Source of the DNA: Lachnospiraceae bacterium
Lineage (GTDB): Bacteria > Bacillota > Clostridia > Lachnospirales > Lachnospiraceae
Direction of reading: 5' to 3'
Length of the DNA stretch: 17,709 nt
Assembly: GCA_900751785.1 (NCBI GenBank)
Contig: CAADSM010000012.1
Span: 1 to 17,709 of the forward strand
In this document: positions 1 through 8,809 of the stretch, one piece after another
How the letters are laid out: each line of letters opens with the position of its first letter
How positions within the stretch are numbered: position 1 is the stretch's first letter
Made by a program: the position numbers and the translations under genes
Notes under the pieces: generated by a model
The model's input: only the letters and a program-made list of their open reading frames with translations
Told to the model about the DNA's origin: nothing
The model's database searches: none

Positions 1-715
1 AGATAATGGCGGCTCCGGTTGCTGCCCCGATGAAAAGATTCGCCACCGCAAGCCGTCCCGCCATCTCTTTGGCGGAGGAATACCTAGGCTGTATGATCGT
101 CTCGTTCCCGAGACTGTACTCTACGGCATCGTCCTTCTTCTTTCTGTCGCCCTTCCAGCCGCGTCTGCCTCTCTGTCTCGTAAGCTCATGCAGATAGCGG
201 AGCGTTGTCTCGTTCGTGGTATCCAGCTTTCTCGCGGTGCGCAGCACCTGTCTCGCCTTGGCGAACTGCCCGGTATGGAGATAGAGCAGCGCCAGGAGCT
301 GGTATGCCTTCAGGAAAGAAGGATGAGACGCGATCACCTGCTTCAGCTGGATGATCGCCAGGTCTTCCCCGTTCTGCTGGCAGTATGCCAGGCACTGATT
401 GTATTTCTTCACAGCCTGGTTGATAATCTCAAGCTCATTCGCCGAGGACTGAACCCTCTTTATATATTCATTCGCAATGTTGTCCCGGGGCCGGAAGTTC
501 TTGCTGATGATCCACTCCACCAGCGCCTCCGCGACTTCGCCGATCCCGTAATACACAAGTCCCAGCAGATTTCTCGCCGCGATATTCTCCCTGTTATACT
601 GCAGACTCCTGCGCAGAGACAGGATCGCCCCCGACATATCCCTGATCTGCGCTTTGCGCAGACCGTCATTATACCAGTAGTTGGACTGATATAACAGTTT
701 CTTTGTATAATTCAT
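1..715 (-). CDS. TPR-repeat protein, C-terminus cut off by the window edge
   Basis: An open frame starts at the ATG at 713-715 and stays open for 238 codons to the window edge without a stop, so the C-terminus is missing. The N-terminus begins MNYTKKLLYQSNYWY. It then shows helical tetratricopeptide-type repeats, seen as repeated A/L/Y patterns such as 'SLRRSLQYNRENIAARNLLGL' spread over roughly residues 25-65 and a second set near residues 120-175 ('AYQLLALLYLHTGQFAKAR'). A basic, Lys/Arg-rich linker follows (about residues 185-200). The last visible residues (NLFIGAATGAAII) look like the start of a membrane helix, so this is probably a cytoplasmic TPR domain tethered to the membrane. An SD-like GGTGGG lies just upstream. 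It is the most distal visible gene of the valS/folC operon, 44 nt after the 44-aa ORF. Function is unknown; TPR domains usually mediate protein-protein contacts. Confidence 0.82.
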   Translation of the reverse strand, partial: MNYTKKLLYQSNYWYNDGLRKAQIRDMSGAILSLRRSLQYNRENIAARNLLGLVYYGIGEVAEALVEWIISKNFRPRDNIANEYIKRVQSSANELEIINQAVKKYNQCLAYCQQNGEDLAIIQLKQVIASHPSFLKAYQLLALLYLHTGQFAKARQVLRTARKLDTTNETTLRYLHELTRQRGRRGWKGDRKKKDDAVEYSLGNETIIQPRYSSAKEMAGRLAVANLFIGAATGAAII

Positions 716-759
716 TTATACCCACCACTATCTTTCTGTTGCAGTTCATCTGTACCGTA

Positions 760-894
760 TCAGTTCTTCTTATCCATGACCTCTCTCAAAAGATCTGTCA
801 TATCCGACAGATCCTCCTGATAGACCGCCTCCTCGATGTCCTCCACCTCAAGGCTCGGTTTGAACTTCTTGATTTCTTCTTCATAATTCAGCAT
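760..894 (-). CDS. 44-aa acidic small protein overlapping the end of folC
   Basis: The ATG at 892-894 lies inside the last codons of folC and reads 44 codons to a TGA at 760-762, giving an acidic peptide (MLNYEEEIKKFKP... ending MDKKN). It has a clear SD (AGGAGG) 7 nt before the ATG, placed within folC codons, and overlaps folC by 7 nt out of frame, which is the classic arrangement for translational coupling. Composition is rich in E, D, K and L with no Cys, Gly or membrane segment, so it is probably a small helical cytoplasmic protein. It sits between folC and the TPR gene in the same direction. I do not recognise a family. The strong RBS, overlap architecture and full occupancy of the folC-TPR gap make it likely to be real. 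Confidence 0.75.
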   Translation of the reverse strand: MLNYEEEIKKFKPSLEVEDIEEAVYQEDLSDMTDLLREVMDKKN

Positions 895-2177
895 GATATG
901 ACCTCCTGAATCAGATCCTTGACCATCCCGGTCAGATAGAGCGACCCCAGACAGTAAACTGTCCGCCCCCCGCGGTGTGAGAGCACGTATCTCAGCGCCT
1001 CCTCTGCCGATTCTATCACGATGACCGGTCTGTCCGTATATTTTTCAAATAGTTTTCCAAGTGTCCCGGCTTCTGCCGCGCGGCGGTCTGCTATGAGAGT
1101 CACGACATAAAAATCTGCCTGAACGCTCCGGCACAGGCGCTCGATCATGGCCTCATACTCCTTGTCCCGCACTGCCGAGAACAGTATAATATTTCCCTTT
1201 TCACTCTGCGGCACGCTGTCTGCAAATGCCTCCACGGCGCTTACATTATGCGCTCCGTCAATGTACACATCCGGCAGGATCTCCTCCATCCTGCCGGCCC
1301 ACTTCAATTCGGCCAGAGCCTCCCGCCACTTCTGCGGATGGCCGGACTCCCCGAAGAGATACCGCATGACTTCCATCGCCAGCACTGCATTCCCCGGCTG
1401 GTAAACTCCGATATTGTTCAATTTCCACGTGGTATTTCCATAATAAGCATTCAAACAGGAAAATGCAATATGTTTGTCCTCAATTCCGAGAATTTCGTAC
1501 GCATCTTTCCCGATTTTTTTACAGAAAGTATGGAGCTCTTCCGCTCTTCTCCGGATCACTTCATCGCTCTCCGCGCAGGTCTGTGCGAAGAACACCGGCA
1601 CGCCTTCCTTGATGATTCCCGCCTTCTCTGAAGCGATCTCCCCGAGCGTATTTCCCAGGTATTCCATGTGATCCATGCCGATGGACGTGATGACTGAGAC
1701 GACCGGGCGCTCCACTGCGTTCGTAGCGTCCAGCCTGCCTCCCAGCCCTGTCTCCAGGACCGCGTACTCCATCCCCTTCTCTGCAAACGCCAGCATCGCC
1801 ATGCCGAACAGAAATTCAAAAAATGTCGGATGCGGCAGTCCTGCATCCTCCATTTTTCTCACCGCCGCAAGCGTTCTGCCGAACACCTTGCAGAAGTTCT
1901 CATCTGTGATCTCTCTTCCGTCCAGGACGATGCGCTCGTTGATCCTGACCAGATGGGGCGACGTAAACAGTCCCGTGTGCATCCCCTCTGAACGGAGCAT
2001 GCCGTCCAGATAGGCGCACACGGAACCCTTTCCGTTGGTCCCCGCCACGTGGAGAACCTTAAGGTTCTCCTGCGGATTCCCGAGATATTCCAGAAACGTC
2101 CTCGTGTGTTCTGCATCATGCTTCTTCGTGAACTTCGGAATATCATGAATATAATTTACAGCTTCCTCGTATCTCAT
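888..2177 (-). CDS. folC: Folylpolyglutamate synthase / dihydrofolate synthase
   Basis: 429 aa, usual length for the Mur-ligase-fold FolC family. It catalyses ATP-dependent addition of glutamate to folates, and in many bacteria also of glutamate to dihydropteroate, in the cytoplasm. Visible signatures are the P-loop HVAGTNGKGS at residues 43-52, FTSPHLVRINERI just after it (about 71-83), LETGLGGRLDATNAV near residue 140, SVITSIGMDHMEYLG and SEKAGIIKEGVPV following, and the C-terminal-domain motif VYIDGAHNVSAVEAF. The start ATG at 2177 overlaps the stop of the upstream LtaS-like gene by 4 nt (ATGA). The 3' end overlaps the 44-aa ORF. Co-transcription downstream of valS is a common Firmicutes arrangement. 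I cannot tell from sequence alone whether it is mono- or bifunctional. Confidence 0.96.
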   Translation of the reverse strand: MRYEEAVNYIHDIPKFTKKHDAEHTRTFLEYLGNPQENLKVLHVAGTNGKGSVCAYLDGMLRSEGMHTGLFTSPHLVRINERIVLDGREITDENFCKVFGRTLAAVRKMEDAGLPHPTFFEFLFGMAMLAFAEKGMEYAVLETGLGGRLDATNAVERPVVSVITSIGMDHMEYLGNTLGEIASEKAGIIKEGVPVFFAQTCAESDEVIRRRAEELHTFCKKIGKDAYEILGIEDKHIAFSCLNAYYGNTTWKLNNIGVYQPGNAVLAMEVMRYLFGESGHPQKWREALAELKWAGRMEEILPDVYIDGAHNVSAVEAFADSVPQSEKGNIILFSAVRDKEYEAMIERLCRSVQADFYVVTLIADRRAAEAGTLGKLFEKYTDRPVIVIESAEEALRYVLSHRGGRTVYCLGSLYLTGMVKDLIQEVISC

Positions 2178-4414
2178 TCTTCTTCTGCTTCTTCCTCGCT
2201 GACAAACGCCTGCCTGCCGTTCTCAGGTGCATCCGGATCCTCCGGCGCCTCCGTCAGGCTGCCGTCCCGGTACTCATACGTCTTCGACGTCCTGAAGATC
2301 GTATTGCTGGAGCCGACCTGCGCCACCATGACCGTATCGCCTTCGTTCAGCTCCGATTCCTCCAGATCCAGCCGCGTATTGTTCAGGAACTTTGTCTCCT
2401 GCTTCTCTCCATTGATATAGACCTTGCTCTGCTTCGTAAAATTGCTTCCATAGATGCTGTAGGAGCCGTCAAGCTGGGAGACGACCTCTGTGATCTCCGC
2501 ATCCTTAACTCCCATCACCATGTGCCCCTCTGTAATCGGCGCGCCGCTCTTCTCATAGACATACTGCTCGCCGTACATAATATCGTACTGGAGAAGCTCG
2601 AGATCCGCCAGATAGTTCTTCGTGGCGTTTCTCTGCTGGTGATAGTTGAACACAGTCCCCGAGTGGATATCCAGACGGTCAAACACCTCCGCCATGATCT
2701 GGTACGCCGCGATATTGCCGTCCTTTTTTTCAAGCCCGATGTTGTCCCATATCACATAGTTTGTATTATAGAGGTACTTGCTCTTCAGGTCTGACGATTC
2801 CAGATCCATCGTCGGCAGATGATCTCCGTAAAATACGATGACGGATGGTTCGTTCCTCGACTCCACTTCGTCGATCAGCTGTCCGACAAACTTATCCATC
2901 TCGTATACTTCATTGACATAGTATTCCCAGGCGTTCCTCTTTCCTTCATCCTCCACGCCGCTCACAATGATCTCCGGATTCTCCAGCGTCGGCTCGGTCG
3001 GATAATCCCCGTGTCCCTGGACGCTGATGGTAAACACGAAATCCTGCCCCTCTGTCGTGTCCATGGACTCCATGATGTTCGGGACAAGAATATCATCCGT
3101 CGCCCATCCCTTCGGCGTCATCTGAAGGATGTTCATAAACTCCTTGCTCGTGTAGTGGTCGAATCCCATGTTGTTGAATACCTGCGCGCGGCTGTAGAAG
3201 TTTCCTCCGTTGTTGTGCAGCGCCTCCGCGCCATATCCAAGGCTTGTGAGTGCGCTTGCCGCACTCTCCAGCACCTTTGTCTTGGCATACGTCTTGTACG
3301 GGTATTCGCCCGGTCCGAAGAAACGCATGCTCATCCCGGTCAGCACCTCGAACTCTGTGTTCGCCGTGCCTGCGCCGACAGACGGCACCTTGAAGTATCC
3401 GGAAGAATACTCATTGAACAGCTTCCTTAAGTTTGGGATCGGGTCCTCTGAGAATCTGAGCCACTCGACCTCTGTCGGGTCGAAGAATGATTCAAGCTGT
3501 ACGAATATAATGTTCGGCAGCTCATCCTCGGACCGTCCGGTCTCGCTCTTCGTAAGACCGCCGTTATTGCTGATCTCCGCCATCGTCGCCTCGCTGTAGC
3601 CCGCCGGTTCATTAATCCCCGTGTTGAACAGGCTGGCGGAAAAACAGTACGGGAAACCGTAGTCCTCATATGCAAACGCTATGTTTCCGAAATAATTGGA
3701 GATCACTCTCTTATCAATCGCCGCATCTGTCAGCAGCGCGCACGCCCCAAAGGAAACGACGACTCCGCCCAGCGCGATAATCCGGTGCATCTTCCCGGTA
3801 AACTGACCGCCGCGCCTCCACATGGACACGACCCATACGACCAGCGCCACGACTCCGATGATGATCATGATCAGCTCAAAAGTATTGAAATAGTTTCCTG
3901 TCAGCTCAAGCGCATCTGACAATACCTTAAGATCCTGCGCATTGAACGGCGTCACCCTCTTCGTCAGGAGGTAGCCATTGCACGTCCCCAGGAACAGCCA
4001 GAATACGCTGAGCAGGATCCTCGCAAACACTCTCCGCCGCACCAGATATATAATGGAAAATGTGGCGAAGATCAAAAACGCATTGTACAGGAACACCAGC
4101 GGTGTCCCCACCATATAATTCCATGCTTCAAAAAAGGAAAGTCTGGAGATCAGCTCGATCAGAAAGTTGATCACGCAGGCGAGCAGGAAGTGCAGCGGCA
4201 GAGATAAGCGGTTCATCCACTTGTAGACCGGCTGCATCTTCTTCGCGCGGCTGCTGCTGCGCCGCTCTTCAAGGATACGCCGGCGCCGCTCCTTCTTTTC
4301 CTGAAAATGTCTTTTGATATCCTCTCTCTTCAGATTTTTGATTTTGACAAAGAACCCCTTGATATCAGGTTTCCTGATATGAATGCGTTTCATCTGTGAC
4401 CTCTCTTCTTTCAT
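2174..4414 (-). CDS. LtaS-family membrane sulfatase (lipoteichoic-acid-synthase-like phosphoglycerol transferase)
   Basis: 746 aa. A basic cytoplasmic head (residues 1-65, with an RRRRILEERR cluster) is followed by about five hydrophobic segments (roughly 70-95, 103-125, 130-150, 178-197, 210-230). An extracellular sulfatase-fold domain spans about residues 298-600. Catalytic-type residues are visible: E308 (FVQLESFFDP), the presumed nucleophile T350 (VGAGTANTEFEVLTG), H468 (SVQGHGDYP), and D531/H532 (VFYGDHLPTM). The family transfers glycerol-phosphate from phosphatidylglycerol to surface glycolipids or polymers. The C-terminus (about 635-716) adds a small beta domain resembling an IPT/TIG module, ending in an acidic EEE tail, which classical LtaS lacks. 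Met8 (ATG at 4391-4393) has a competing GAGAGG site 6 nt upstream and could be the true start. valS ends 13 nt upstream and folC overlaps downstream. The exact polymer made is unknown. Confidence 0.88.
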   Translation of the reverse strand: MKEERSQMKRIHIRKPDIKGFFVKIKNLKREDIKRHFQEKKERRRRILEERRSSSRAKKMQPVYKWMNRLSLPLHFLLACVINFLIELISRLSFFEAWNYMVGTPLVFLYNAFLIFATFSIIYLVRRRVFARILLSVFWLFLGTCNGYLLTKRVTPFNAQDLKVLSDALELTGNYFNTFELIMIIIGVVALVVWVVSMWRRGGQFTGKMHRIIALGGVVVSFGACALLTDAAIDKRVISNYFGNIAFAYEDYGFPYCFSASLFNTGINEPAGYSEATMAEISNNGGLTKSETGRSEDELPNIIFVQLESFFDPTEVEWLRFSEDPIPNLRKLFNEYSSGYFKVPSVGAGTANTEFEVLTGMSMRFFGPGEYPYKTYAKTKVLESAASALTSLGYGAEALHNNGGNFYSRAQVFNNMGFDHYTSKEFMNILQMTPKGWATDDILVPNIMESMDTTEGQDFVFTISVQGHGDYPTEPTLENPEIIVSGVEDEGKRNAWEYYVNEVYEMDKFVGQLIDEVESRNEPSVIVFYGDHLPTMDLESSDLKSKYLYNTNYVIWDNIGLEKKDGNIAAYQIMAEVFDRLDIHSGTVFNYHQQRNATKNYLADLELLQYDIMYGEQYVYEKSGAPITEGHMVMGVKDAEITEVVSQLDGSYSIYGSNFTKQSKVYINGEKQETKFLNNTRLDLEESELNEGDTVMVAQVGSSNTIFRTSKTYEYRDGSLTEAPEDPDAPENGRQAFVSEEEAEEE

Positions 4415-4427
4415 TCAGGCGGTCCTG

Positions 4428-7073
4428 TCAGTTCAGTCCCGCCATTCTCTCTTTCACCTGAGCAAGCATCTGCGTATATTTCTCCAGCTTGTCGCGCTCT
4501 TCCTGCACCTTCGCCGCAGGCGCCTTGCTCACGAACTTCTCATTAGACAGCATCCCCTCTGCTCTCCTGATCTCCTTGTTCAGTCTCTCTTCTTCCTTTG
4601 TCAGTCTCTCTCTTTCCTGTTCCAGATCCACCAGCTCATCCAGCGGCAGATAGACTACCGCGTCCGGAACTACGATGGACACTGCATTATCGTCCACGCC
4701 CTCCTTCGTCGGACGGATAATGATGTCATTCGCCATCAGCAGCGGCATGACAGAGTCCTTCAGGCTCTCGATTCCTTCACATATCCCGGCGTCTCCGCAG
4801 ATAATGTAGACCTTCGTCTTCCTGCTGTTCGGCACGTCCATCTCAGAACGCATGTTGCGGATTCCCCTCGTGACCGCCTTCACGTGCTCCATCACGTTCT
4901 CATCCTCCGGGAAGCACAGCTCTTCCGTGTACTTCGGCCACTCGGACATCATCAGAGACTCTTCCTCCGGCACAAGTGCGCTGTAGATCTCTTCTGTGAT
5001 GAACGGCATGAACGGATGCAGGAGCTTGAGCGCCTGTCCGAGCACAGTCTTCAGCACCCAGAGCACGCAGTCTGCAGCAGCCGGATCCTCTTCCGCGTGG
5101 TAGATGCGGTATTTTGCCAGCTCCACATACCAGTCGCAGAACTCATCCCAGATGAAGTCATAGACCTTCTGCACCGCAATTCCCAGCTCGAACTTATCCA
5201 TGTTCTCGGTGACATCCTTCGTCAGCGTGTTCACCTTGGACAAGATCCAGCGGTCAGCCGGTGTGAGCAGCTTGTCGTCTGGTCTGTCGATCACGTTTTC
5301 CTTCATATTCATAAGGATGAAACGGGATGCGTTCCATACTTTATTTGCAAAATTGCGGCTCGACTCCACTCTCTCATTGTAGAAGCGCATGTCGTTGCCC
5401 GGCGCATTTCCCGTGACAAGGGTGAGCCTTAAGGCGTCAGCGCCGTACTTGTCGATGATATCCAGCGGATCGATGCCGTTTCCTAAGGACTTACTCATCT
5501 TCCTGCCTAAAGAGTCTCTCACAAGACCGTGGATCAGCACGGTGTGGAACGGTGATTTTCCGGTATGCTCATATCCGGAGAATACCATACGGATCACCCA
5601 GAAGAAAATGATATCGTATCCTGTCACGAGCACATCTGTCGGATAGAAGTAATCATAATCCTCCGTGTGTTCCGGCCATCCCAGTGTGGAGAACGGCCAC
5701 AGTGCAGAGGAGAACCAGGTGTCCAGCGTGTCCTCATCCTGTGTGAAATGCGTGCATCCGCAGTGCGGGCACTTCTCCGGCATTCCTTTGGAGACGACGA
5801 CCTCGCCGCACTCGTCGCAGTAGTACGCCGGAATCCTGTGTCCCCACCAGATCTGGCGCGAGATGCACCAGTCCTTGATATTCTCCAGCCAGTGCAGATA
5901 GATCTTGTTGAATCTCTCCGGCACGAACTTCAGCTCGCCTTTTTCCAGGGCCGCGATCGCCGGCTTGGCAAGCTCCTCCATCTTGACGAACCACTGCTGC
6001 TTGATCAGCGGCTCCACTGTCGTGCCGCAGCGGTCATGGGTTCCCACCGCATGTGTGTGTGGAACGACCTTCACAAGATAGCCCTGCTCCTCAAGGTCTT
6101 TCACAATGGCTTTTCTCGCCTCATAGCGGTCCATGCCGGCGTACCTGCCGCCCTTCTCATTGATCGTGGCGTCGTCGTTCATGATGTTGATCTCTTCTAA
6201 GTTGTGGCGTTTGCCTACCTCGAAGTCGTTCGGGTCATGGGCAGGCGTAATCTTCACTGCACCGGTTCCGAACTCTTTGTCAACATAGTAGTCTGCAACG
6301 ATCGGGATCTCTCTTCCAACCAGAGGCAGGATCACGTTCTTTCCGATGATATCCTGATATCTCTCGTCGTCCGGATGCACCGCGATAGCGGTATCTCCCA
6401 GCATGGTCTCCGGGCGCGTGGTCGCGATCTCGAGGAAGCGGTCCGTGCCCACGATCGGATATTTGATATGCCAGAAATGTCCTTCCTGCTCCTCGTGCTC
6501 TACCTCGGCGTCGGAGAGAGAAGTCTTACATTTCGGACACCAGTTGATGATCCTGGACCCCTTGTAAATATATCCCTTCTTATATAAATTGATGAATACT
6601 TCTTCCACGGCTTTGGAGCATCCCTCGTCCATGGTGAAGCGCTCTCTGTCCCAGTCGCAGGAAATTCCGAGCTGCTTTAACTGGTTCTCGATCGTTCCCG
6701 CATACTCTTCCTTCCACTGCCAGGTTCTCTTTAAGAATCCCTCGCGGCCGAGTTCCTTCTTGTCGATTCCCTCTTCCTTGAGCTGATTCGTTACCTTGAC
6801 CTCTGTGGAGATAGCGGCGTGGTCCGTTCCCGGGATCCACAGTGCGTTGTATCCCTCCATCCTTTTGTAGCGGATCAGGATATCCTGCAGTGTATTGTCA
6901 AGGGCATGGCCCATATGGAGCTTTCCCGTAATGTTCGGAGGCGGCATTACCGTCGTAAACGGCTTTCTGCTCCTATCCACCTCGGCGTGAAAATATTTGT
7001 TCTCACACCATTTGTCATACAGCTTTTTCTCAATCTTCTTCGGATCATAAGTTTTTTCCAGTTCCCTGCTCAT
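4428..7073 (-). CDS. valS: Valyl-tRNA synthetase
   Basis: 881 aa from the chosen start, normal for bacterial ValRS; it charges tRNA-Val in the cytoplasm. Class I signatures are [15 protein letters not shown] with the HIGH-type HMGH at residues 53-56, and [11 protein letters not shown] with KMSKS at 525-529. Zn-ribbon Cys pairs lie near residue 178 (CPKC) and residues 419-440 (CDEC...CPHC). The editing domain carries the [18 protein letters not shown] block near residue 220. A C-terminal coiled-coil arm ([19 protein letters not shown] onward) closes the protein. The start at 7073 is preferred over an in-frame ATG 24 nt upstream because AAGGAGG sits 5 nt before it. It is preceded by a T-box leader and a consensus promoter, so expression should respond to uncharged tRNA-Val. 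It is the first gene of the operon. Confidence 0.98.
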   Translation of the reverse strand: MSRELEKTYDPKKIEKKLYDKWCENKYFHAEVDRSRKPFTTVMPPPNITGKLHMGHALDNTLQDILIRYKRMEGYNALWIPGTDHAAISTEVKVTNQLKEEGIDKKELGREGFLKRTWQWKEEYAGTIENQLKQLGISCDWDRERFTMDEGCSKAVEEVFINLYKKGYIYKGSRIINWCPKCKTSLSDAEVEHEEQEGHFWHIKYPIVGTDRFLEIATTRPETMLGDTAIAVHPDDERYQDIIGKNVILPLVGREIPIVADYYVDKEFGTGAVKITPAHDPNDFEVGKRHNLEEINIMNDDATINEKGGRYAGMDRYEARKAIVKDLEEQGYLVKVVPHTHAVGTHDRCGTTVEPLIKQQWFVKMEELAKPAIAALEKGELKFVPERFNKIYLHWLENIKDWCISRQIWWGHRIPAYYCDECGEVVVSKGMPEKCPHCGCTHFTQDEDTLDTWFSSALWPFSTLGWPEHTEDYDYFYPTDVLVTGYDIIFFWVIRMVFSGYEHTGKSPFHTVLIHGLVRDSLGRKMSKSLGNGIDPLDIIDKYGADALRLTLVTGNAPGNDMRFYNERVESSRNFANKVWNASRFILMNMKENVIDRPDDKLLTPADRWILSKVNTLTKDVTENMDKFELGIAVQKVYDFIWDEFCDWYVELAKYRIYHAEEDPAAADCVLWVLKTVLGQALKLLHPFMPFITEEIYSALVPEEESLMMSEWPKYTEELCFPEDENVMEHVKAVTRGIRNMRSEMDVPNSRKTKVYIICGDAGICEGIESLKDSVMPLLMANDIIIRPTKEGVDDNAVSIVVPDAVVYLPLDELVDLEQERERLTKEEERLNKEIRRAEGMLSNEKFVSKAPAAKVQEERDKLEKYTQMLAQVKERMAGLN

Positions 7074-7199
7074 GGTTTCCTCCTTGTTCACCCTCATAAT
7101 TGAAAACTTGTATCTGCCCTGCTGCCTGTGGCTGTTCGTGTCCTCCTGGACTTCTCTGCCGCCCGGCGCTTTTGCTTCACGGAATCTTCACAATTTTCT

Positions 7200-7233
7200 G
7201 CAAAGAAATCGCCCTTTACAAATGTAAAGGGCG
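7200..7233 (-). terminator. T-box-controlled intrinsic terminator before valS
   Basis: An 11-bp perfect inverted repeat (CGCCCTTTACA / TGTAAAGGGCG, arms at 7210-7220 and 7223-7233) with a 2-nt centre is followed on the minus strand by a T-rich ATTTCTTT run. It begins a few nucleotides after the T-box core, as expected for the terminator alternative to the antiterminator. Confidence 0.88.
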
Positions 7234-7495
7234 AATTTCCGCGGTACCACCTTATTTCATATATACGTTCACATGATATACAGCATCTGCTCCCGCATAT
7301 ACCTCTGAGGTCTTTTAACGCAGACCACTCGGGATATCCTACTCTGCCGTCTTATGCCGTCCGTTCAGATATCCGGCTCAGAAGCTACCTTCCAGCATCC
7401 TTTCTCGAAGCCGCCTTCCAGCCGGGCACGCCCGGGCAGCTCTCTCTGTCGGAAGTAATGATGTACTCCTCTTCTTCATCACCTTTTTCATTCTG
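7200..7495 (-). promoter_or_regulatory. T-box riboswitch leader of valS
   Basis: Read on the minus strand, the leader shows the stem-I entry signal (GAGGAGTACATC then CAGAGAGAGC, about 7471-7438). A putative specifier GUA (Val) sits at 7388-7386 in the context GGAAGGTAGCTTCTGAGC, and the T-box core AAGGTGGTACCGCGG lies at 7253-7239, followed by a terminator hairpin. The T-box UGGU can pair with a tRNA 3' end ACCA, consistent with the A discriminator of tRNA-Val. Uncharged tRNA-Val should stabilise the antiterminator and allow readthrough into valS. The boundaries are approximate. The 126 nt between the terminator and the valS ATG contain only the leader tail and the RBS. Identification of the T-box is firm; the exact specifier position is my inference. 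Confidence 0.92.
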
Positions 7496-7501
7496 CTGAA
7501 T

Positions 7502-7530
7502 ATCATAGCGGTCGGCTTCGGATTTGTCAA
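7502..7530 (-). promoter_or_regulatory. Sigma-70/SigA-type promoter of the valS operon
   Basis: On the minus strand, TTGACA (7530-7525) is separated by exactly 17 nt from TATGAT (7507-7502). This is a perfect -35 and a 5/6 -10, placed just upstream of the first recognisable T-box element. Transcription would start near 7495. The 122 nt between this promoter and the next gene (7531-7652) are AT-rich; I see no gene or convincing terminator in them. Confidence 0.9.
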
Positions 7531-7652
7531 GATGTTTAGATAATCTTAAGATATTATGGATAACAGTTGCTACAGTTCACACCGCACGGATTCTATGACG
7601 GAGTTATTTTTGTCATGACTGGTCTCTCCCTATCTTTCTGAGAATAATATTA

Positions 7653-8489
7653 TTAAAACAGGTCAGCCCATAAATATATCAATTTCACTGCTTGTTCGGA
7701 ATCCTCTTTTTGATATGCAATATGAAGATTATATAAAACACCATCATCGACGATGAAGCCGTCCATACCTTTGTAACCGCTTTCCAACTCTGTTGAATCA
7801 ATGATATGGCATTGTTTATTGTTATCATTCGTATAAAATGACTCCTCATATTCTACATTCTCTGTTGTACGAGTTCTAAGGATAACCTCTTCGTCAAAAT
7901 TTTCAGTGTATATCAGCGAAAAATGGTAAACGTTAATATCATCAATAGAATAATATGTTTCAAGAGTAATACTTGATATCTGTCCATTTTCATCGCCGTA
8001 GATAATCAGTGTTGCTGCTTGTTCTTCTAACCCCAGGTCTATCTGCTTTAACTTGTCAAATCCGATATACTCACATGCTTTTTCGTATGATGGAAAATCA
8101 GCCTGCCAACGCCCGGGATGACGGCTGGAATATGGCTTATAGTCTTTAAACTGTTGTTTTATAGTAGAACCAACTTGTTGAACCTCTCCGGAAAAATCAC
8201 TCATTGGTATTTTTTCGATTGCAACATCTAAATCAAAACCAGATTGTTCGTAGTCTGTACCCGGTTCAATATATGATGTGAAAAAATTCATAATTCGCGT
8301 ACCAAACTCTCCGGTGGCTGTTGCCACACAGGTTATTAAGAGAATTACTAAAATTACTGCTGTCGATACAATGACCAAACGGCGATTAAAGCGTGAATTT
8401 TGTTTTGCTTTATGGCTGTTTGAAATAGTTTCATCAATATAATCTGTGTCATCCTCTTTCATAACATCAGAAAACTTCTTTTCATTCAT
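7653..8489 (-). CDS. Single-pass membrane protein, possibly anti-sigma-factor-like
   Basis: 278 aa. An acidic/polar cytoplasmic N-terminus (MNEKKFSDVMKEDDTDYIDE...) of about 37 residues ends in basic NRRL. One strong membrane helix follows (about residues 38-60, VIVSTAVILVILLITCVATA), then an extracytoplasmic domain of about 215 residues with no Cys pair or catalytic motif I recognise. The N-terminal layout, a short 'KKFSDVM...D..YIDE' head, a basic patch, one helix and an outer beta-rich domain, resembles the DUF4179/DUF4367-type anti-sigma proteins of Clostridia. No sigma factor gene lies beside it, so that role is only inference. RBS: AAAGG 7 nt upstream. The ATG overlaps the stop of the preceding short ORF by 4 nt. 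Base composition is much more AT-rich than neighbouring genes, suggesting recent acquisition. Confidence 0.75.
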   Translation of the reverse strand: MNEKKFSDVMKEDDTDYIDETISNSHKAKQNSRFNRRLVIVSTAVILVILLITCVATATGEFGTRIMNFFTSYIEPGTDYEQSGFDLDVAIEKIPMSDFSGEVQQVGSTIKQQFKDYKPYSSRHPGRWQADFPSYEKACEYIGFDKLKQIDLGLEEQAATLIIYGDENGQISSITLETYYSIDDINVYHFSLIYTENFDEEVILRTRTTENVEYEESFYTNDNNKQCHIIDSTELESGYKGMDGFIVDDGVLYNLHIAYQKEDSEQAVKLIYLWADLF

Positions 8490-8668
8490 ATGAACACCTT
8501 TCCCCTTTCTCCTTCCATAGGAATCTGAAAATCCTCTTCCAGTATTTTGATTTCCTCATCTGCCTTTATTTTAGCCAAAAGCAGGACATTGAGTATCTTC
8601 TTTTCTTCATTATATCGAATGTTTTCTTCTGTTACAAGCGGTTGATTTTCGCCCGTGAAATCGGGCAA
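8486..8668 (-). pseudogene. Short TTG-start ORF, possibly the relic of a larger gene
   Basis: 60 codons from a TTG at 8666-8668, with an in-frame TAG two codons upstream; no ATG start is available until near the C-terminus. The peptide contains EEKKILNVLLLAKI and KILEEDFQIPM. These remind me of the C-terminal region of Rpn/PD-(D/E)XK-type transposase-like nucleases, where a similar 'EEKK-ILEE-F-I-M' stretch precedes a conserved C-terminal tail; here that tail is replaced by GERGKVFI and a stop. It lacks a convincing SD. It overlaps the next gene by 4 nt (ATGA), and its end supplies that gene's SD, so a short translated leader cistron is also possible. The family resemblance is from memory and weak. 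Confidence 0.35.
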
Positions 8669-8809
8669 GAACTATGCATTTCTAATCTGATATGCTATCA
8701 TTAAGTCAAGATAAATGATACAGTTTATATACAGCTGATTGATATCTGGGACGACTCACATTCTGTAAGTACGATCGTCTAAAAAATAAATAAAAGGGGG
8801 AAGATAATC

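Noticed and set aside
188..694. 168-codon plus-strand open frame at the window start
   Set aside because: It is antisense to the TPR gene, whose minus-strand frame is continuous from 715 to 1 and shows repeat patterning.
4383..5432. Long plus-strand open frame (349 codons) opposite valS
   Set aside because: It is Leu/His/Arg-rich, low in normal domain structure and fully antisense to the unmistakable valS coding region: a shadow frame.
7643..7654. Perfect 12-bp palindrome AATAATATTATT at the end of the 278-aa gene
   Set aside because: It is made only of A and T, so it would not form a stable terminator hairpin, and no T-run follows. Such palindromes are expected by chance in AT-rich DNA.
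8651..8666. Inverted repeat GCCCG-N6-CGGGC near the TTG start of the short ORF
   Set aside because: The stem is only 5 bp with no T-run and no second copy in the window, so neither a terminator nor a recombination site can be supported.
8681..8709. TTGACT-N17-ATTAGA promoter-like pair on the minus strand upstream of the short ORF
   Set aside because: The -35 is good but the -10 matches consensus poorly, and the distance to the TTG start is very short.
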